A stretch of DNA of 64,000 nucleotides from Candidatus Sulfopaludibacter sp. SbA3. GTDB lineage: Bacteria > Acidobacteriota > Terriglobia > Bryobacterales > Bryobacteraceae. The translations under genes and the position numbers were made by a program. The notes under the pieces are model-generated. The model worked only from the letters and a program-made list of their open reading frames with translations. It had not been told where the DNA came from and searched no databases. Of the stretch, positions 44,133 to 53,741 are shown in pieces. Positions within the stretch are counted from its first letter, which is position 1; every line of letters begins with the position of its first letter. The stretch is taken from positions 1 through 64,000 of the forward strand of contig CAMDED010000008.1 of the NCBI GenBank assembly GCA_945893365.1. The letters run 5' to 3'.

Positions 44133-45432
44133 CCGGGATTTCGATCTCCATCAGCAGTCCGGGATTCGCATTCCGCGCGCGAATGGCGCCGCGGTGCAGA
44201 TCGACCGCGCGCCGCGCGATGGAAAGGCCCAGACCTACCCCCCCGCTCGCGCGGTTCCGGTGCTCTTCCACGCGGTAAAAGGCGTCGAAGATGCGCTCAA
44301 GCGACTGTTCCGGAACGCCGGGACCGTAGTCGCGCACCGCGATAACCGCTGTGCCGGCGGATCGTTTGCGCAGATCGACCTCCACGGCGGTGCCGGCGGG
44401 AGCGAACCGGATCGCATTGCGTACGACATTCTCGATCGCGCGCCGAAGAAGCTCGCCGTCACCGGAGACCGTGATGGAATCGGGGGCGCTGAGGCGGAGA
44501 GTGGAGTTGCGATCGTGCGCTTCGATCGAACAGTCCTCCACCAGGTCGAGCAACAGTTCGTCCAACCGGACCGGACCGGCGCGCAAGGTTCCCGGGTCGC
44601 CTTCGGCGCGTGTAATCTGAAGCAACTCGCCGACAAGCGTATTCAGACGGTCCGCTTCTCTCTGAATCCGGTTGAGCGCGAATTCAGCGTCGGCCCCGGA
44701 GCGGGCTAATTCCACGGCGACGCTCAGGCGGGCAAGCGGGCTGCGCACTTCATGAGAGATATCGAGCAGCAGCCGCCGTTCGGCCTGGAGGAGCGTCTGT
44801 ATGCGCTCGGCCATCCGGTCGAAGGTGCGGGCAAGGTCGCCCAACTCGTCGCGGCGGCCGGAGGATGCGCGCGCCGTAAAGTCCCCTTTTCCGAAGCGTT
44901 CGACGGCCTTTTGCAGATGGCGGAGCGGAGCGGTCAAATAGATCGCAAGCCCATAACAGAGCGCGAGCGCCGCAAACAGGGCCCAGATCTGTTGGGGAAG
45001 GAAGATCCAGGGTCCGGGACCCGCCCGGTCCGGCAGCACCAGAAAACGATACTGGCCGTCGGAGGCTCCAAACATGGAAGGCGGCGGTCCGCCGCGAAAC
45101 GGCAGCCACGGAGGCAGGGGTCGCGACGGCCGCTGCCCCGGCGCGAACGCCGGGCGATCTTCTCCCGTCAGCACATCCTTCCCCGAAGCGATTTCGATAA
45201 GCGCGCCGCGAACGCCCGTCGCATTGAACGCATACTGCAGGTAGGCGCCGAGAGCTTCCTTGCCCCCCGATTCGTAGGCGCTCCGCGCTTCAGTCAGCAG
45301 GAGACGCGCAAGGCTCGGAAACGGCCGGCGCTCTCTTGGACGGTTCCAATCCGAAATCGCGATCTCGCCCACCACGGTCACAATGATCGTTACCAGGAAC
45401 CAGAGCAGGATTCGGGCAAACAGCGATCTCAT
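44089..45432 (-). CDS. Sensor histidine kinase, CpxA/EnvZ type
   Basis: 447 residues. An N-terminal membrane helix (LFARILLWFLVTIIVTVVGE) and a second at about 148-166 bracket a periplasmic sensor of about 125 residues. HAMP follows (LTAPLRHLQKAVERFGKGDF). The phospho-acceptor is H227 in LLDISHEVRSPLARLSVAVE. The ATPase has ENVVRNAIRFAP (N box), VRDYGPGVPEQ (G1) and GGVGLGLSIARRAVDL (G2). The periplasmic segment contains several PP and GG stretches. It follows its response regulator with overlapping ATGA codons. Envelope stress sensing is likely but unproven. Confidence 0.92.
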   Translation of the reverse strand: MRSLFARILLWFLVTIIVTVVGEIAISDWNRPRERRPFPSLARLLLTEARSAYESGGKEALGAYLQYAFNATGVRGALIEIASGKDVLTGEDRPAFAPGQRPSRPLPPWLPFRGGPPPSMFGASDGQYRFLVLPDRAGPGPWIFLPQQIWALFAALALCYGLAIYLTAPLRHLQKAVERFGKGDFTARASSGRRDELGDLARTFDRMAERIQTLLQAERRLLLDISHEVRSPLARLSVAVELARSGADAEFALNRIQREADRLNTLVGELLQITRAEGDPGTLRAGPVRLDELLLDLVEDCSIEAHDRNSTLRLSAPDSITVSGDGELLRRAIENVVRNAIRFAPAGTAVEVDLRKRSAGTAVIAVRDYGPGVPEQSLERIFDAFYRVEEHRNRASGGVGLGLSIARRAVDLHRGAIRARNANPGLLMEIEIPVTSPAASQPLRAAS

Positions 45433-46121
45433 TCCGCGACTCCTTCATCCGGCGTTCTGCAGAATTGATAGCCGACGCCTCGCACCGTCTTGATGATGAC
45501 CCGGTCCTTCTCGAGTTTCTTGCGCAAGTGACTGACGTGCATGTCGACCGAGCGGTCGAACGCGGTTGCCTTGCGGCTGTAGAGATGCTCCATCAGGTCG
45601 TCCCGGGAGACCACGCGGCCTGCCGCCCGCATGAAGAACTCGAGGATGTCGAATTCGAAGGTGGTCATCTCGACGGGCGATCCGCCCACGCTTACTTCGC
45701 GGGCCGCCGCGTCGAGGCGGACGCCATTGACTTCAAGGCGCGACGCCGAGTCCGGACTCCGCGGTTCGATGCGGCGCATGATGGCGCGGATGCGGGCCGC
45801 AAGCTCGCGCGGGTTAAAGGGCTTGGGAAGATAGTCGTCGGCGCCGGTTTCGAGGCCCACGATGCGGTCGACATCCTCGCCCCTCGCGGTCAGCATCAGC
45901 ACGGGCACGCGGCTCTCGCGCCGGATGCGCCGCAGGACTTCAAAGCCGTCGAGACCCGGCATCATGACGTCCAGGACGACGAGGTCTCCGTCTCCGGCCA
46001 GGGCGCGCGCCAGTCCCCGGTTGCCGTCGTGCGCCGATTCGACGGGGAAGCCCTCGCGGCCCAGATATTCCGTGAGCAGAGAGCAAAGTTCCACGTCGTC
46101 GTCGATGAGCAAAATGCGCAC
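45429..46121 (-). CDS. OmpR/CpxR-type response regulator
   Basis: 230 residues. The receiver domain has acidic IDDDVE, phospho-Asp51 in LVVLDVMMPGLDGFEVLR, conserved Thr in VLMLTARGEDV and Lys in YLPKPFNP. The winged-helix output has EFDILEFFMRAAGRVVSRDD and RSVDMHVSHLRKKLEKDRVI. The LEVNGVRLDAAAREVS linker is typical. Paired by overlap with the kinase downstream. Confidence 0.94.
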   Translation of the reverse strand: MRILLIDDDVELCSLLTEYLGREGFPVESAHDGNRGLARALAGDGDLVVLDVMMPGLDGFEVLRRIRRESRVPVLMLTARGEDVDRIVGLETGADDYLPKPFNPRELAARIRAIMRRIEPRSPDSASRLEVNGVRLDAAAREVSVGGSPVEMTTFEFDILEFFMRAAGRVVSRDDLMEHLYSRKATAFDRSVDMHVSHLRKKLEKDRVIIKTVRGVGYQFCRTPDEGVAE

Positions 46122-46171
46122 GGCTCAAATCTATCACGCCACGGGGCGCTCGGAAGGTAAATAATTGTAAG

Positions 46172-47260
46172 CTACTTGAGCCGGCATAACGGGTCGCCCG
46201 CGACGATGTTCATCCAGCTCAAATAGGGAATGGAGCAATAGAAGCTTTCCGCCAGGTTCTGGCCGCCGAGGTACGCGGGAAGGAGCAATTGAGGCCGCGG
46301 CGTACCGCGTAGATAGGGTTCGTAGACGTGGCCCGACACCCCGGTTACGCCTTCGTGGATGTAGTCGGCAGCCAGAGTTTGAGGGGTGTTGGCGAAAAAC
46401 GTCTTTGGATCCTTCCAGTGCGGCGTGATGTTCCATCCGGGCGGCGGCCGTGTGAAAGTACGGGCGTTAGTGGACACGAATTCTGTCATGATGGCGCCGG
46501 GAAGCCACTGAAACCCGAGCATGCGCCGGTCCCGGTTCTGGTCGTTCGACCCCCACGCGGCATACGCGATAACATCGCGTTCGTCGTAAAGAACTTTCTT
46601 CGACTCTTCGAGAACTACGCGGTCCTTGGGAAGGAGGCGGGCCGCTTCGCGCAACCAATCGTTGCCATCGCCGAAGTCGCTCGATTTCAAATCAAGCACG
46701 ATCCTGCCGCGATTGGCGGCGGCCAGCGACCGGTCGATCATGCCCTTCACGTCGTCGAAATCGTATCCGGTAAGGCGCGTCACCAGGTACATGGGAAAGC
46801 GCTGGTGATTGAACGGGACCCCCGTCTTTCCAAAGTAAGGATTGTTCAGAATGCCAGGGAGGGCAACCTTCGCACCCTTGAGCTTGGCGTAAAGGAGGGT
46901 AAGTTCGGAGTCGACCGAGGCCATCTGATTGCCGGCCGTCGTGGAGGCATCGGCAATCTTCAGAGGAACGTCCAAAGTGGTGACGATGTAGAGAGTCTTC
47001 TCCACGAGCTTGCCGGCCGCGAGACAGCGCGCGACGGGAGCCTCAACCTGCTTCGAATAAATCTCGCGCGAAATCTCTTCCGCTGAAGGTGCGGCGATAC
47101 GGCAGACGTTGACGAGCGGAACGCGCCGTTTCTGAGTGTAGTAGTCGCCAATGCGCCGGGACACGGTGGAGCTTTGGTTGACGACGAGAAGAACGTTCTC
47201 GGGAGTCTGTCCCAGACCAATCGGGAGCACGCAGGCTGCAAGCGCTAAGAGGCGCGGCAC
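46172..47260 (-). CDS. TIGR03790 family secreted protein
   Basis: A 362-residue protein with a signal peptide (MPRLLALAACVLPIGLGQ). It begins ENVLLVVNQSSTVSRRIGDY followed by YTQKRRVPLVNVCRIAAPSA, with later RLTGYDFDDVKGMIDRSLAA and GVTGVSGHVYEPYL. These match the TIGR03790 family, found in Acidobacteria, Verrucomicrobia and Planctomycetes; its function is unknown. It lies upstream of a 480-base gap before the TonB receptor and shares no operon with it. Confidence 0.82.
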   Translation of the reverse strand: MPRLLALAACVLPIGLGQTPENVLLVVNQSSTVSRRIGDYYTQKRRVPLVNVCRIAAPSAEEISREIYSKQVEAPVARCLAAGKLVEKTLYIVTTLDVPLKIADASTTAGNQMASVDSELTLLYAKLKGAKVALPGILNNPYFGKTGVPFNHQRFPMYLVTRLTGYDFDDVKGMIDRSLAAANRGRIVLDLKSSDFGDGNDWLREAARLLPKDRVVLEESKKVLYDERDVIAYAAWGSNDQNRDRRMLGFQWLPGAIMTEFVSTNARTFTRPPPGWNITPHWKDPKTFFANTPQTLAADYIHEGVTGVSGHVYEPYLRGTPRPQLLLPAYLGGQNLAESFYCSIPYLSWMNIVAGDPLCRLK

Positions 47261-47744
47261 GTGATTCTACTCGATAACGCCTTCGGCGCCGGCAGGCGTC
47301 AGAGTACCGGTCGGCATCGGTGCGCCGGCTTCCATGGCAGCCGGAGGGCGCCCGCGCTCCAAAAAGGCGGCTGCCCGGCGTGAGATCGGGAGAAGCAGGG
47401 CGGTTTCGGCGCGTCGCGTTACTGGCATCCAATTACTTCCTCGACGAGGTATTTCCCTCCGTTCGATTTCCCGAACGCGGAACAGAGAGGCGCGGAGACC
47501 GGCAAGAGAAAAAGCATGTGTCGTGGATTGAGCACACTTCATGCTAGGACCGCCGGTCCGCGAAAAGCAAGGGCCGTTCTTCGCCGTCCCCGGCGTGTGC
47601 GGCGCCGCGCGGATGCCTGCCCGCGGCGGCCGCGGCGGCCCTGGACTTGTCAAATGAGGGCGGGAGTCGTAAAGTAGTGGCGCGAGAGTGCTCCGTTCGT
47701 TTTGCCGACGGGCGATCCCGCCTGGTTCAGTAGAGGAGCCTTAA
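47261..47744 (+). other. Intergenic region upstream of the TonB receptor
   Basis: About 484 bases. A GAGGAG lies six bases before the receptor ATG, giving a strong start. A minus-strand frame at 47267-47542 beginning MKCAQSTTHAFSLAG could encode 91 residues, but its composition (Arg-rich, Pro-rich) and missing family motif make it doubtful. Confidence 0.4.
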
Positions 47745-50700
47745 ATGAATCGCCCTGTTGCCGTATTCTTACTGTCGCTGCTGCTGTTAGCCGCCGGAAC
47801 GGCGTTTCCCCAGGCTAAATCCACCGCTACTCTTTCCGGCTCCGTCACCGATGCCACCGGCGGGGTGATCCAAGGAGCCAAGATCACGCTCACCGGAGCG
47901 GAAACCGGTATTTCCAGAGAAACGAATAGCGACGGCATGGGTGTTTATCAGGTACTGCTGCTCCCGCCTGGAACCTACGACGTGAAGGCGGAGCGCGAAG
48001 GTTTTACCGGCCAAACCAAGAAGGGGCTCGAACTGACCGTCGGAGAAGACGCGGTTTTCGATTTCCAGCTCGCCATCGGCGCGAGCACCCTGCTGGTTGA
48101 AGTGGAGGGCGTCACGCCCGCCGTGGACACGGGCCGCATGCAGCAATCGAACACCATCGACCAGATTGCGGTGAGGAATCTTCCGATCAACCGCCGCGAT
48201 TACCTGACATTCGCGCTGCTTGCGCCGGGCATTTCCGATTCAAAGGCCCTCGCCGACGCCAGCAGTTTCCGCGTGAAGCAGACCCCGGACAGCGGCCTTT
48301 CTTTTTACGGTGGCAATGGGCGCGGCAACAGCGTGACCGTGGATGGCGGCGAGGCGAACTCCACCGGCGGCGGTGTCCGCACCACCGTAAGCCAGGAAAC
48401 CGTGCAGGAGTTCCAAATCAACCGTAGCAACTATTCGGCGGAACACGGCGGGGCGCGCGGAGGCGTCATCAATATCATCACCAAGATGGGTGGGAACAAT
48501 TTTCACGGTTCCGCCTTCGCCTTTTTTCGCCATGAGAGTCTGGACGCCACCGACCCGTTCGCCATCACTCTTGCGGATAACCAGCTCCAGCGGATCAAGC
48601 CGCCTTCCTCAAGACAGCAGTTTGGCGGCACCATCGGCGGCCCGCTTAAGAAGGACCGGACATTCTTCTTCGCCGGTTATGAACAACTGAGACGCCGCGA
48701 ATCGGCCGCGGTGCCCGTGCTCACGAACCTTGCTATCTTTCAGCCCACGGCGGCGCAGAACGCGATTCTCAGCGCATTGCCGGCCGCGGCCGCCGCGCAG
48801 CTGCGTCCCGCGCTCACCGCGCCGCAGAGCACGATCGACCTCTTCACCAAGAACAGCGGCGTGTTTCCGTTCAAGACGGATACCTATCAGACGCTGATTC
48901 GGCTGGATCACGCCGCGAACGACCGCAACCAGATTTCGTTCCGCTACAACTTCACCGAATCCCACGAAACCAATCCAAACTTGAAGGGACTCGTGGGGCT
49001 CTCTCGCGGATTCGTCAACGACACGGCGGACCACACGGCGATCGTCGGATGGACGCGCACGCTCAGCCCCTCGATGATCAACGAAGCGCGCACGCAGTAT
49101 AGCTACTCCCGCCCCATCGTCGGAACCAACGATCCCTTCGGCCCCGAGTTGAACATCAATGGATTCGGCTTTTTCAATCGCGACATCTTTCTGCCAAGCG
49201 ACGACATCACCCGGAAGCAGGAGATTTTCGACAACCTGAGCGTGATCAAAGGTTCGCACACAATCAAGGTGGGCGCGCAGGTACTGATTCGCGGATCGCG
49301 CGCGCTGTCGGAGACATTCTTCAGCGGCCGGTTTACGTTCGGCGCGCTACCCGGCGCGTTCGTGAGCCCCGCGCTCGCCACTACTTCGATCACCGCGCTG
49401 CAGGCTTTCAATCTTGGATTGGCGCAGTCCTACCAGCAGGGATTCGGCGACCCGACCGTATCGGCCACCTATCCGCTGTACGCCGGCTTTGCGCAGGATT
49501 CATGGCGGGCGCGCAAGAACCTCACGCTCAGCTACGGAGTGCGCTACGAGGTGGACGTCAGATCGGAATGGCTGCGCACGGACAAGAACAACTGGGCGCC
49601 GCGCGTCGGCTTTGCCTGGGATCCGTTCGGCGATCACAAGACGACGGTTCGGGGCGGCTACGGTATTTACTATGCGCCCACCGATTTCACCATCGACTAC
49701 GTTGTTAAAGCGCTGGCCGAAGTGAACGGGCAGCGTCAGATCGCCCAAGTGCTCTCCACACTCAGCGCAGCCGACCCGCTGGCGCGCAACGGTCCGGTGA
49801 ACATCTTTCAGACCCTGCGGCGGCAGGGCGTCATCGGAGTTCCGTCGCCACAGCGCAGTATCACTCCGGGCGACCTCTCGCAGTTTGGAATCAATATCAG
49901 CCAAACGGGTCCGCGCCCGCCGCTGACGGTGCTATTCAAGGGTTCGCCCGATTTCGTGAACTCCTACGCGCAGCAGGCGAGTTTCGGCCTTGAGCGCGAA
50001 GTTGCGCCGGGGCTTTCGGTTTCGGCGAGCTACGTCTGGTCGCGCGCGCTGAAGATCGTGCGGGCGCGGGACGACAATCTGCTTCCCGCGCCGGTCAATC
50101 CGGCACTCGGGATTCGCACATGGAGCGCGCCGTTTTTCAAGCAGCCGCTGCTGTTCCAGGACAACGTATACGAATCGACGGGCCGCAGCTTTTACAACGG
50201 CTTCATGCTTGAAGCGAACAAGCGCTTCGGCAGGAATCTCAGTTTCCACGGGAACTACACATTCAGCAAGGCGACCGACGAAGTGCTCGATTACAATAGC
50301 GACTTCCAGGCGAACGACCAGACGAATCTGCGCGGCGAGCGTTCGCTTTCAGCCTTCGATCAGCGTCACAAGGTGGTGTTGTACGGCGTAATGACCGCTG
50401 CGAAGGCTGAAAACGGCGCCTCCGCGCTGCGCCGGGCGGTGGCGAACTTCGTGTTTACGCCCATTTTCCGCTCGAACAGCGCGCGGCCGTTCAACCTGCT
50501 TGCGGGCGTGGATCTGAATGCGGACCGCCACTCGACCACGGACCGTCCGGTCTTTTCGGGCCGCAATACGGGAATCGGACCGAGCTTCTGGACCTTCGAT
50601 ACGAGGCTCTCGCGCAGGATTTCGTTTGGCGAACAGGCCGGCGTCGAGGTGATGATGGAAGCGTTCAACCTCTTCAACCACACGAATTTTGGGAGCGTCA

Positions 50701-50855
50701 ACAACACGGTGTGCGCGGAGATCGCGGTGAGCGCCTGCCGGGCCGACCTATTGGGCGTCCGGCCCAGAGAGGACCGGGGACCAAGCCAGGCGTTCGGCTA
50801 CACGGCGGCATTCGACATGCGGCGGCTCCAGATCGGGCTGCGGTTTACGTTCTAG
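47745..50855 (+). CDS. Oar-like TonB-dependent outer-membrane receptor
   Basis: A 1036-residue protein: signal peptide (to about 25, AAGTAFPQ), a carboxypeptidase-regulatory-like Ig domain of about 28-115 (TLSGSVTDATGGVIQGAKIT, GVYQVLLLPPGTYDVKAERE), a plug (TVDGGEANSTGGGVRTTVSQ, IITKMGGNNFHGSAFAFFRH) and a long beta-barrel ending IGLRFTF. This is the Oar/OMR family expanded in Acidobacteria. Uptake of complex glycans or peptides, or adhesion, is proposed. The substrate is unknown, and no SusD-like partner or regulator is beside it. Confidence 0.92.
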   Translation: MNRPVAVFLLSLLLLAAGTAFPQAKSTATLSGSVTDATGGVIQGAKITLTGAETGISRETNSDGMGVYQVLLLPPGTYDVKAEREGFTGQTKKGLELTVGEDAVFDFQLAIGASTLLVEVEGVTPAVDTGRMQQSNTIDQIAVRNLPINRRDYLTFALLAPGISDSKALADASSFRVKQTPDSGLSFYGGNGRGNSVTVDGGEANSTGGGVRTTVSQETVQEFQINRSNYSAEHGGARGGVINIITKMGGNNFHGSAFAFFRHESLDATDPFAITLADNQLQRIKPPSSRQQFGGTIGGPLKKDRTFFFAGYEQLRRRESAAVPVLTNLAIFQPTAAQNAILSALPAAAAAQLRPALTAPQSTIDLFTKNSGVFPFKTDTYQTLIRLDHAANDRNQISFRYNFTESHETNPNLKGLVGLSRGFVNDTADHTAIVGWTRTLSPSMINEARTQYSYSRPIVGTNDPFGPELNINGFGFFNRDIFLPSDDITRKQEIFDNLSVIKGSHTIKVGAQVLIRGSRALSETFFSGRFTFGALPGAFVSPALATTSITALQAFNLGLAQSYQQGFGDPTVSATYPLYAGFAQDSWRARKNLTLSYGVRYEVDVRSEWLRTDKNNWAPRVGFAWDPFGDHKTTVRGGYGIYYAPTDFTIDYVVKALAEVNGQRQIAQVLSTLSAADPLARNGPVNIFQTLRRQGVIGVPSPQRSITPGDLSQFGINISQTGPRPPLTVLFKGSPDFVNSYAQQASFGLEREVAPGLSVSASYVWSRALKIVRARDDNLLPAPVNPALGIRTWSAPFFKQPLLFQDNVYESTGRSFYNGFMLEANKRFGRNLSFHGNYTFSKATDEVLDYNSDFQANDQTNLRGERSLSAFDQRHKVVLYGVMTAAKAENGASALRRAVANFVFTPIFRSNSARPFNLLAGVDLNADRHSTTDRPVFSGRNTGIGPSFWTFDTRLSRRISFGEQAGVEVMMEAFNLFNHTNFGSVNNTVCAEIAVSACRADLLGVRPREDRGPSQAFGYTAAFDMRRLQIGLRFTF

Positions 50856-50922
50856 GAGAGGGGTGGTTGAGGCCTGCTGCCAAGGCGTCCTCGGCTGCGC
50901 CTTCCCGGTAGAATTGTAGGCG

Positions 50923-51189
50923 ATGGAGTTCCGGCTGTCGCGCCACGCCGAATGGGAGATGGCCAGCCGCGGCCTCTCGCTGGCGATGGTCCAGGCTGTC
51001 GTGGACGCTCCCGAACAACGTCTCCGCGACAAATTTCGTGCTGGCGTCTGTATCTACCAGTCGCGGTTGTGGTTCGAAGATGGGAAGATGTATTTGTTGC
51101 GGGTCGTGGTGGCGGAAGAGCACGCGCCGCCCGTGGTCGTGACGGCCTACCGAACCGGCAAGATCGAGAAATACTGGAGTGCCGAATGA
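50923..51189 (+). CDS. DUF4258 family putative toxin
   Basis: An 88-residue protein (MEFRLSRHAEWEMASRGLSL, EQRLRDKFRAGVCIYQSRLW, then YLLRVVVAEEHAPPVVVTAY). The DUF4258 core includes the conserved HAxxRMxxRG-type N-terminus, here RHAEWEMASRG. DUF4258 proteins resemble small RelE/BrnT-type RNases and often pair with DUF2283 proteins. Its stop overlaps the next start (ATGA). A toxin role is inferred from the pairing only. Confidence 0.75.
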   Translation: MEFRLSRHAEWEMASRGLSLAMVQAVVDAPEQRLRDKFRAGVCIYQSRLWFEDGKMYLLRVVVAEEHAPPVVVTAYRTGKIEKYWSAE

Positions 51190-51416
51190 AAGTCGTATAT
51201 GATCCCGAAGTAGACGTGCTCACCGTTTTGCTGAGCGACGCGCCGGTCGCGGAAAGCGACGAGGACAAGCCCGGCATCATCCTGGACTACGATAGCGACG
51301 GCAACGTCGTCGGTCTTGAGATCCTCGACGCGTCCAAGCGGATGACAAACCCGTTGTCGGTCGAGTACGAGGTGACGTCCCCGTTGCGCCGCCCCATTGT
51401 GACTGACGCCGCTTAG
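51186..51416 (+). CDS. DUF2283 family putative antitoxin
   Basis: A 76-residue protein (MKVVYDPEVDVLTVLLSDAP, then EDKPGIILDYDSDGNVVGLE and ILDASKR). The DUF2283 core pattern YDxExDxLxI is clear. It starts within the stop codon of the DUF4258 gene, which is the usual coupled order for toxin-antitoxin-like modules. Its 3' end (51386-51416) is duplicated at 52152 onward. Confidence 0.8.
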   Translation: MKVVYDPEVDVLTVLLSDAPVAESDEDKPGIILDYDSDGNVVGLEILDASKRMTNPLSVEYEVTSPLRRPIVTDAA

Positions 51417-51659
51417 TCTTCGCTTACGTCACGGGACCGGGATGGATCGGCGCGAGAGCGTTGTTCAGGCCCCGGTGGTCTGCCCCCGTCTCACGCCCGC
51501 CGCTCGCGGCATCGAGGATCGAGCGGAACATTCCCTCCGACATCTTCGATAGTTGTTTGGCCCGTCGCGATGCGGCGCGCGTCGAGATCGGATGAGATCC
51601 GGCCCGCGTTCCGCGAGCGCCGTACGCGACGACACCTTGATGACCGGAACCATCGCGAG
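51386..51659. repeat. Left direct repeat: DUF2283 end plus decayed garD end
   Basis: Bases 51386-51659 align with 52152-52417 in the same orientation, by eye roughly 80% alike with a few indels. The unit contains both converging gene ends. In this copy the DUF2283 end is intact. The sugar-acid dehydratase end is decayed but can be followed through the ACACCTTGATGACCGGAACC-type core. Confidence 0.85.
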
Positions 51660-52086
51660 TTTTTCGCGCCTGGAGAAGAGCGCTTTTCCGTACGACGCTA
51701 CTCTACACGACCTGGGGACACTGGGTGGTTGTTTAATCGCTGAGGGCATCAATTTCTTTTGCGAGGCTGTGGGCTACTCCAGTTTCACTCCATGCAACCA
51801 GAACGCACTTGAATACTTGAATGATCTCATTGCACCGGGTTCCGGGTGGACGCTTTATGAAGCCGCCGCCATCAACGATTCTGGACAAATTGCGGGGACA
51901 GCCTTTATTAGCGGTCAACAGAGCGCCATTATTCTTGATCCAGTACCCGAACCTGCTACGGTGCTGCTGATCGCAAGCGGCCTCGCTCTGACGGGCTTGA
52001 TTCGCAGACGTGTGCGAGGTGAGCGTGCCCGGGTGCCCGAGAAACATCCGGTAGTACATCAAGCACAGCAGCCCGCGAGACCCTAA
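51660..52086 (+). pseudogene. HAF-repeat/PEP-CTERM protein fragment
   Basis: The frame encodes HDLGTLGG, typical of HAF repeats, then AAAINDSGQIAGTAFISGQQ and the C-terminal sorting signal VPEPATVLLIASGLALTG followed by LIRRRVRGER: a PEP motif, a membrane helix and a basic cluster. Such proteins are exported and handled by exosortase, which is not seen here. The 5' part is missing: upstream, the same frame runs into the left repeat, so this is a truncated gene inserted between the two direct repeats. Confidence 0.75.
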
Positions 52087-52151
52087 GAGGATTCACCTCC
52101 GCTCAGTCTCATCGCCCAAGGCTCAAACAGTATCCGCTGAACTGCGAACTG

Positions 52152-52417
52152 GCGCCGCCCCCATCGTGACCCGACGCCGCTTAAGTGACAGGACCGGGAT
52201 TGAACGGCGCGAGCGCGTTGTGAAGCCCCCAGTGGTCCGCCCACGTTTTGCGCCTGCCGCTCGCGATATCGAGGATCGAGCGAAACAGTTCCCATCCGAT
52301 GTCTGCGATGCTTGCCTGGCCCGTCGCGATGCGGCCCGCGTCGAGATCGATGAGGTCCGGCCAGCGTTCCGCAAGCGCCGTGCGGGACGACACCTTGATC
52401 ACCGGAACCATCGCCAG
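52152..52417. repeat. Right direct repeat: decayed DUF2283 end plus intact garD end
   Basis: Partner of 51386-51659. Here the dehydratase end (from 52181) is intact and in the gene. The DUF2283 end is a decayed remnant reading GCGCCGCCCCCATCGTGACC up to CGACGCCGCTTAA, against GCGCCGCCCCATTGTGACTG then ACGCCGCTTAG in the intact gene. Confidence 0.85.
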
Positions 52418-53713
52418 ACCGTAGGGCGTGCCTTCGCCAGTGGTGAACACGTGCATGTTCATCGAGGCGAGCTGCTGCGTGCCGCAAACGAAATCGCTTG
52501 CGGGGGTGGCGGCGAAGACCAGGCCCTTGGCGGTCACTCGTTCGCCCTGACTCGCCACCGCCATCAGCGCGGTGCTGCCGGCCTTCGCCACCGAGCCAAG
52601 CGCTTTCTCCACAACGTTCGAAAGGCCGCCGCGCTTGTTGCCAGGCGTGGGGTTCGCGCTGCGGTCGGCCGAGCCGCGCGCGAGGTAATCGTCGTACCAC
52701 TTCATCTCGCGGATCAGGTCGCGGGCCACGTCTTCATTGATCGCGCGCGGTGTCAGCAGATGGACCGCGTCGCGCACTTCGGTAACCTCGGAGAACATGA
52801 CCGTCGCGCCGGCGCGGACGAGAAGGTCGGCCGCGTATCCGACGGCGGGATTGCACGTCACGCCCGAGAAGGCGTCGCTGCCGCCGCACTGCAATCCAAC
52901 CACGAGATCCGAAGCCGGGCACGCCGTCCGCCGCCTCCGGCTCAGTTGCTCCAAGCGCTTTTCGGCCGCGCGCATAATAGCCGCGATCATGTCGCCGAAA
53001 CCATGCAGGGTTTCGTTCTGGAGGCGGATCAGGTAAGGATCGCTTTCGAGAATGGGAAATCCGCCATCCGGAAACAGTCTCGCCGGCTGGAGCTTCTCGC
53101 ACCCGAGACTCACGACAAGAGGCGCATCGCCCAGATTCGGATGCGCGCCGATGTGGCGCAGAGTGCGAATGGGGATTGCGGCGCCGGGCGCATCAATGGC
53201 CACGCCGCAGCCGTAGGTGTGCGTGATCGCGACGACGTCGTCGACGCCGGGAAAGCGGGGCAGGATCTCGGCTCGAATGCGGCGCACGGCGTAATCCACG
53301 GTGGGCGCAACGCATTGCACGGTGGTCGTGATGCCCAGGATGTTCTTCGTGCCCACGGCGCCGCCGGAGTTTCGGAAGCCATCGAAGGTATAGCCATCGA
53401 TCTTCGGAAGGGGCGCCGGGACGGCGGTCGAGAGCTGCAATTCATCGAGCGAGGGCGCGGAGGGCAGATCGAGCAGGTCTTCACGCACCCACGATCCCGC
53501 GCGAAACGAGCGCGTCGCGTGGCCGATAATCTGGCCGTATCGGATGACGGGATCGCCCTGGTCGAAATCGCGCAACGCGACCTTGTGCGACTGCGGAATG
53601 CGCTCGGTGAGCGTCAGGCCGTCCGGAAACCGCGCGCCCGCGGGCAGACCCTCGGGATTGACGAGAATCGCGACGTTGTCGCGCGCGTGCACCTGCACGT
53701 AGAGCGGGTCCAT
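52181..53713 (-). CDS. UxaA/GarD-type sugar-acid dehydratase
   Basis: About 510 residues from [20 protein letters not shown] (the frame opens upstream at 53749). The N-terminal SAF domain carries the HSDNVAV-type [10 protein letters not shown]. The C-terminal domain carries conserved Cys and Gly residues [55 protein letters not shown] and [10 protein letters not shown]. Family members dehydrate altronate or galactarate to 2-keto-3-deoxy acids, needing iron. This may feed the KDPG aldolase at 39.2 kb. The end is duplicated at 51386-51659. No regulator or transporter is adjacent. Confidence 0.88.
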   Translation of the reverse strand: MDPLYVQVHARDNVAILVNPEGLPAGARFPDGLTLTERIPQSHKVALRDFDQGDPVIRYGQIIGHATRSFRAGSWVREDLLDLPSAPSLDELQLSTAVPAPLPKIDGYTFDGFRNSGGAVGTKNILGITTTVQCVAPTVDYAVRRIRAEILPRFPGVDDVVAITHTYGCGVAIDAPGAAIPIRTLRHIGAHPNLGDAPLVVSLGCEKLQPARLFPDGGFPILESDPYLIRLQNETLHGFGDMIAAIMRAAEKRLEQLSRRRRTACPASDLVVGLQCGGSDAFSGVTCNPAVGYAADLLVRAGATVMFSEVTEVRDAVHLLTPRAINEDVARDLIREMKWYDDYLARGSADRSANPTPGNKRGGLSNVVEKALGSVAKAGSTALMAVASQGERVTAKGLVFAATPASDFVCGTQQLASMNMHVFTTGEGTPYGLAMVPVIKVSSRTALAERWPDLIDLDAGRIATGQASIADIGWELFRSILDIASGRRKTWADHWGLHNALAPFNPGPVT

Positions 53714-53741
53714 TAACGGTACTCTAGCATGGGAGGACGGC

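Noticed and set aside
47267-47542. Minus-strand 91-codon frame upstream of the TonB receptor
   Set aside because: Arg- and Pro-rich, no family motif and weak start; left as uncertain intergenic sequence.
52166-53716. Long plus-strand frame opposite the sugar-acid dehydratase
   Set aside because: A shadow of the dehydratase frame with low-complexity Arg/Ala/Gly content and no start signal.
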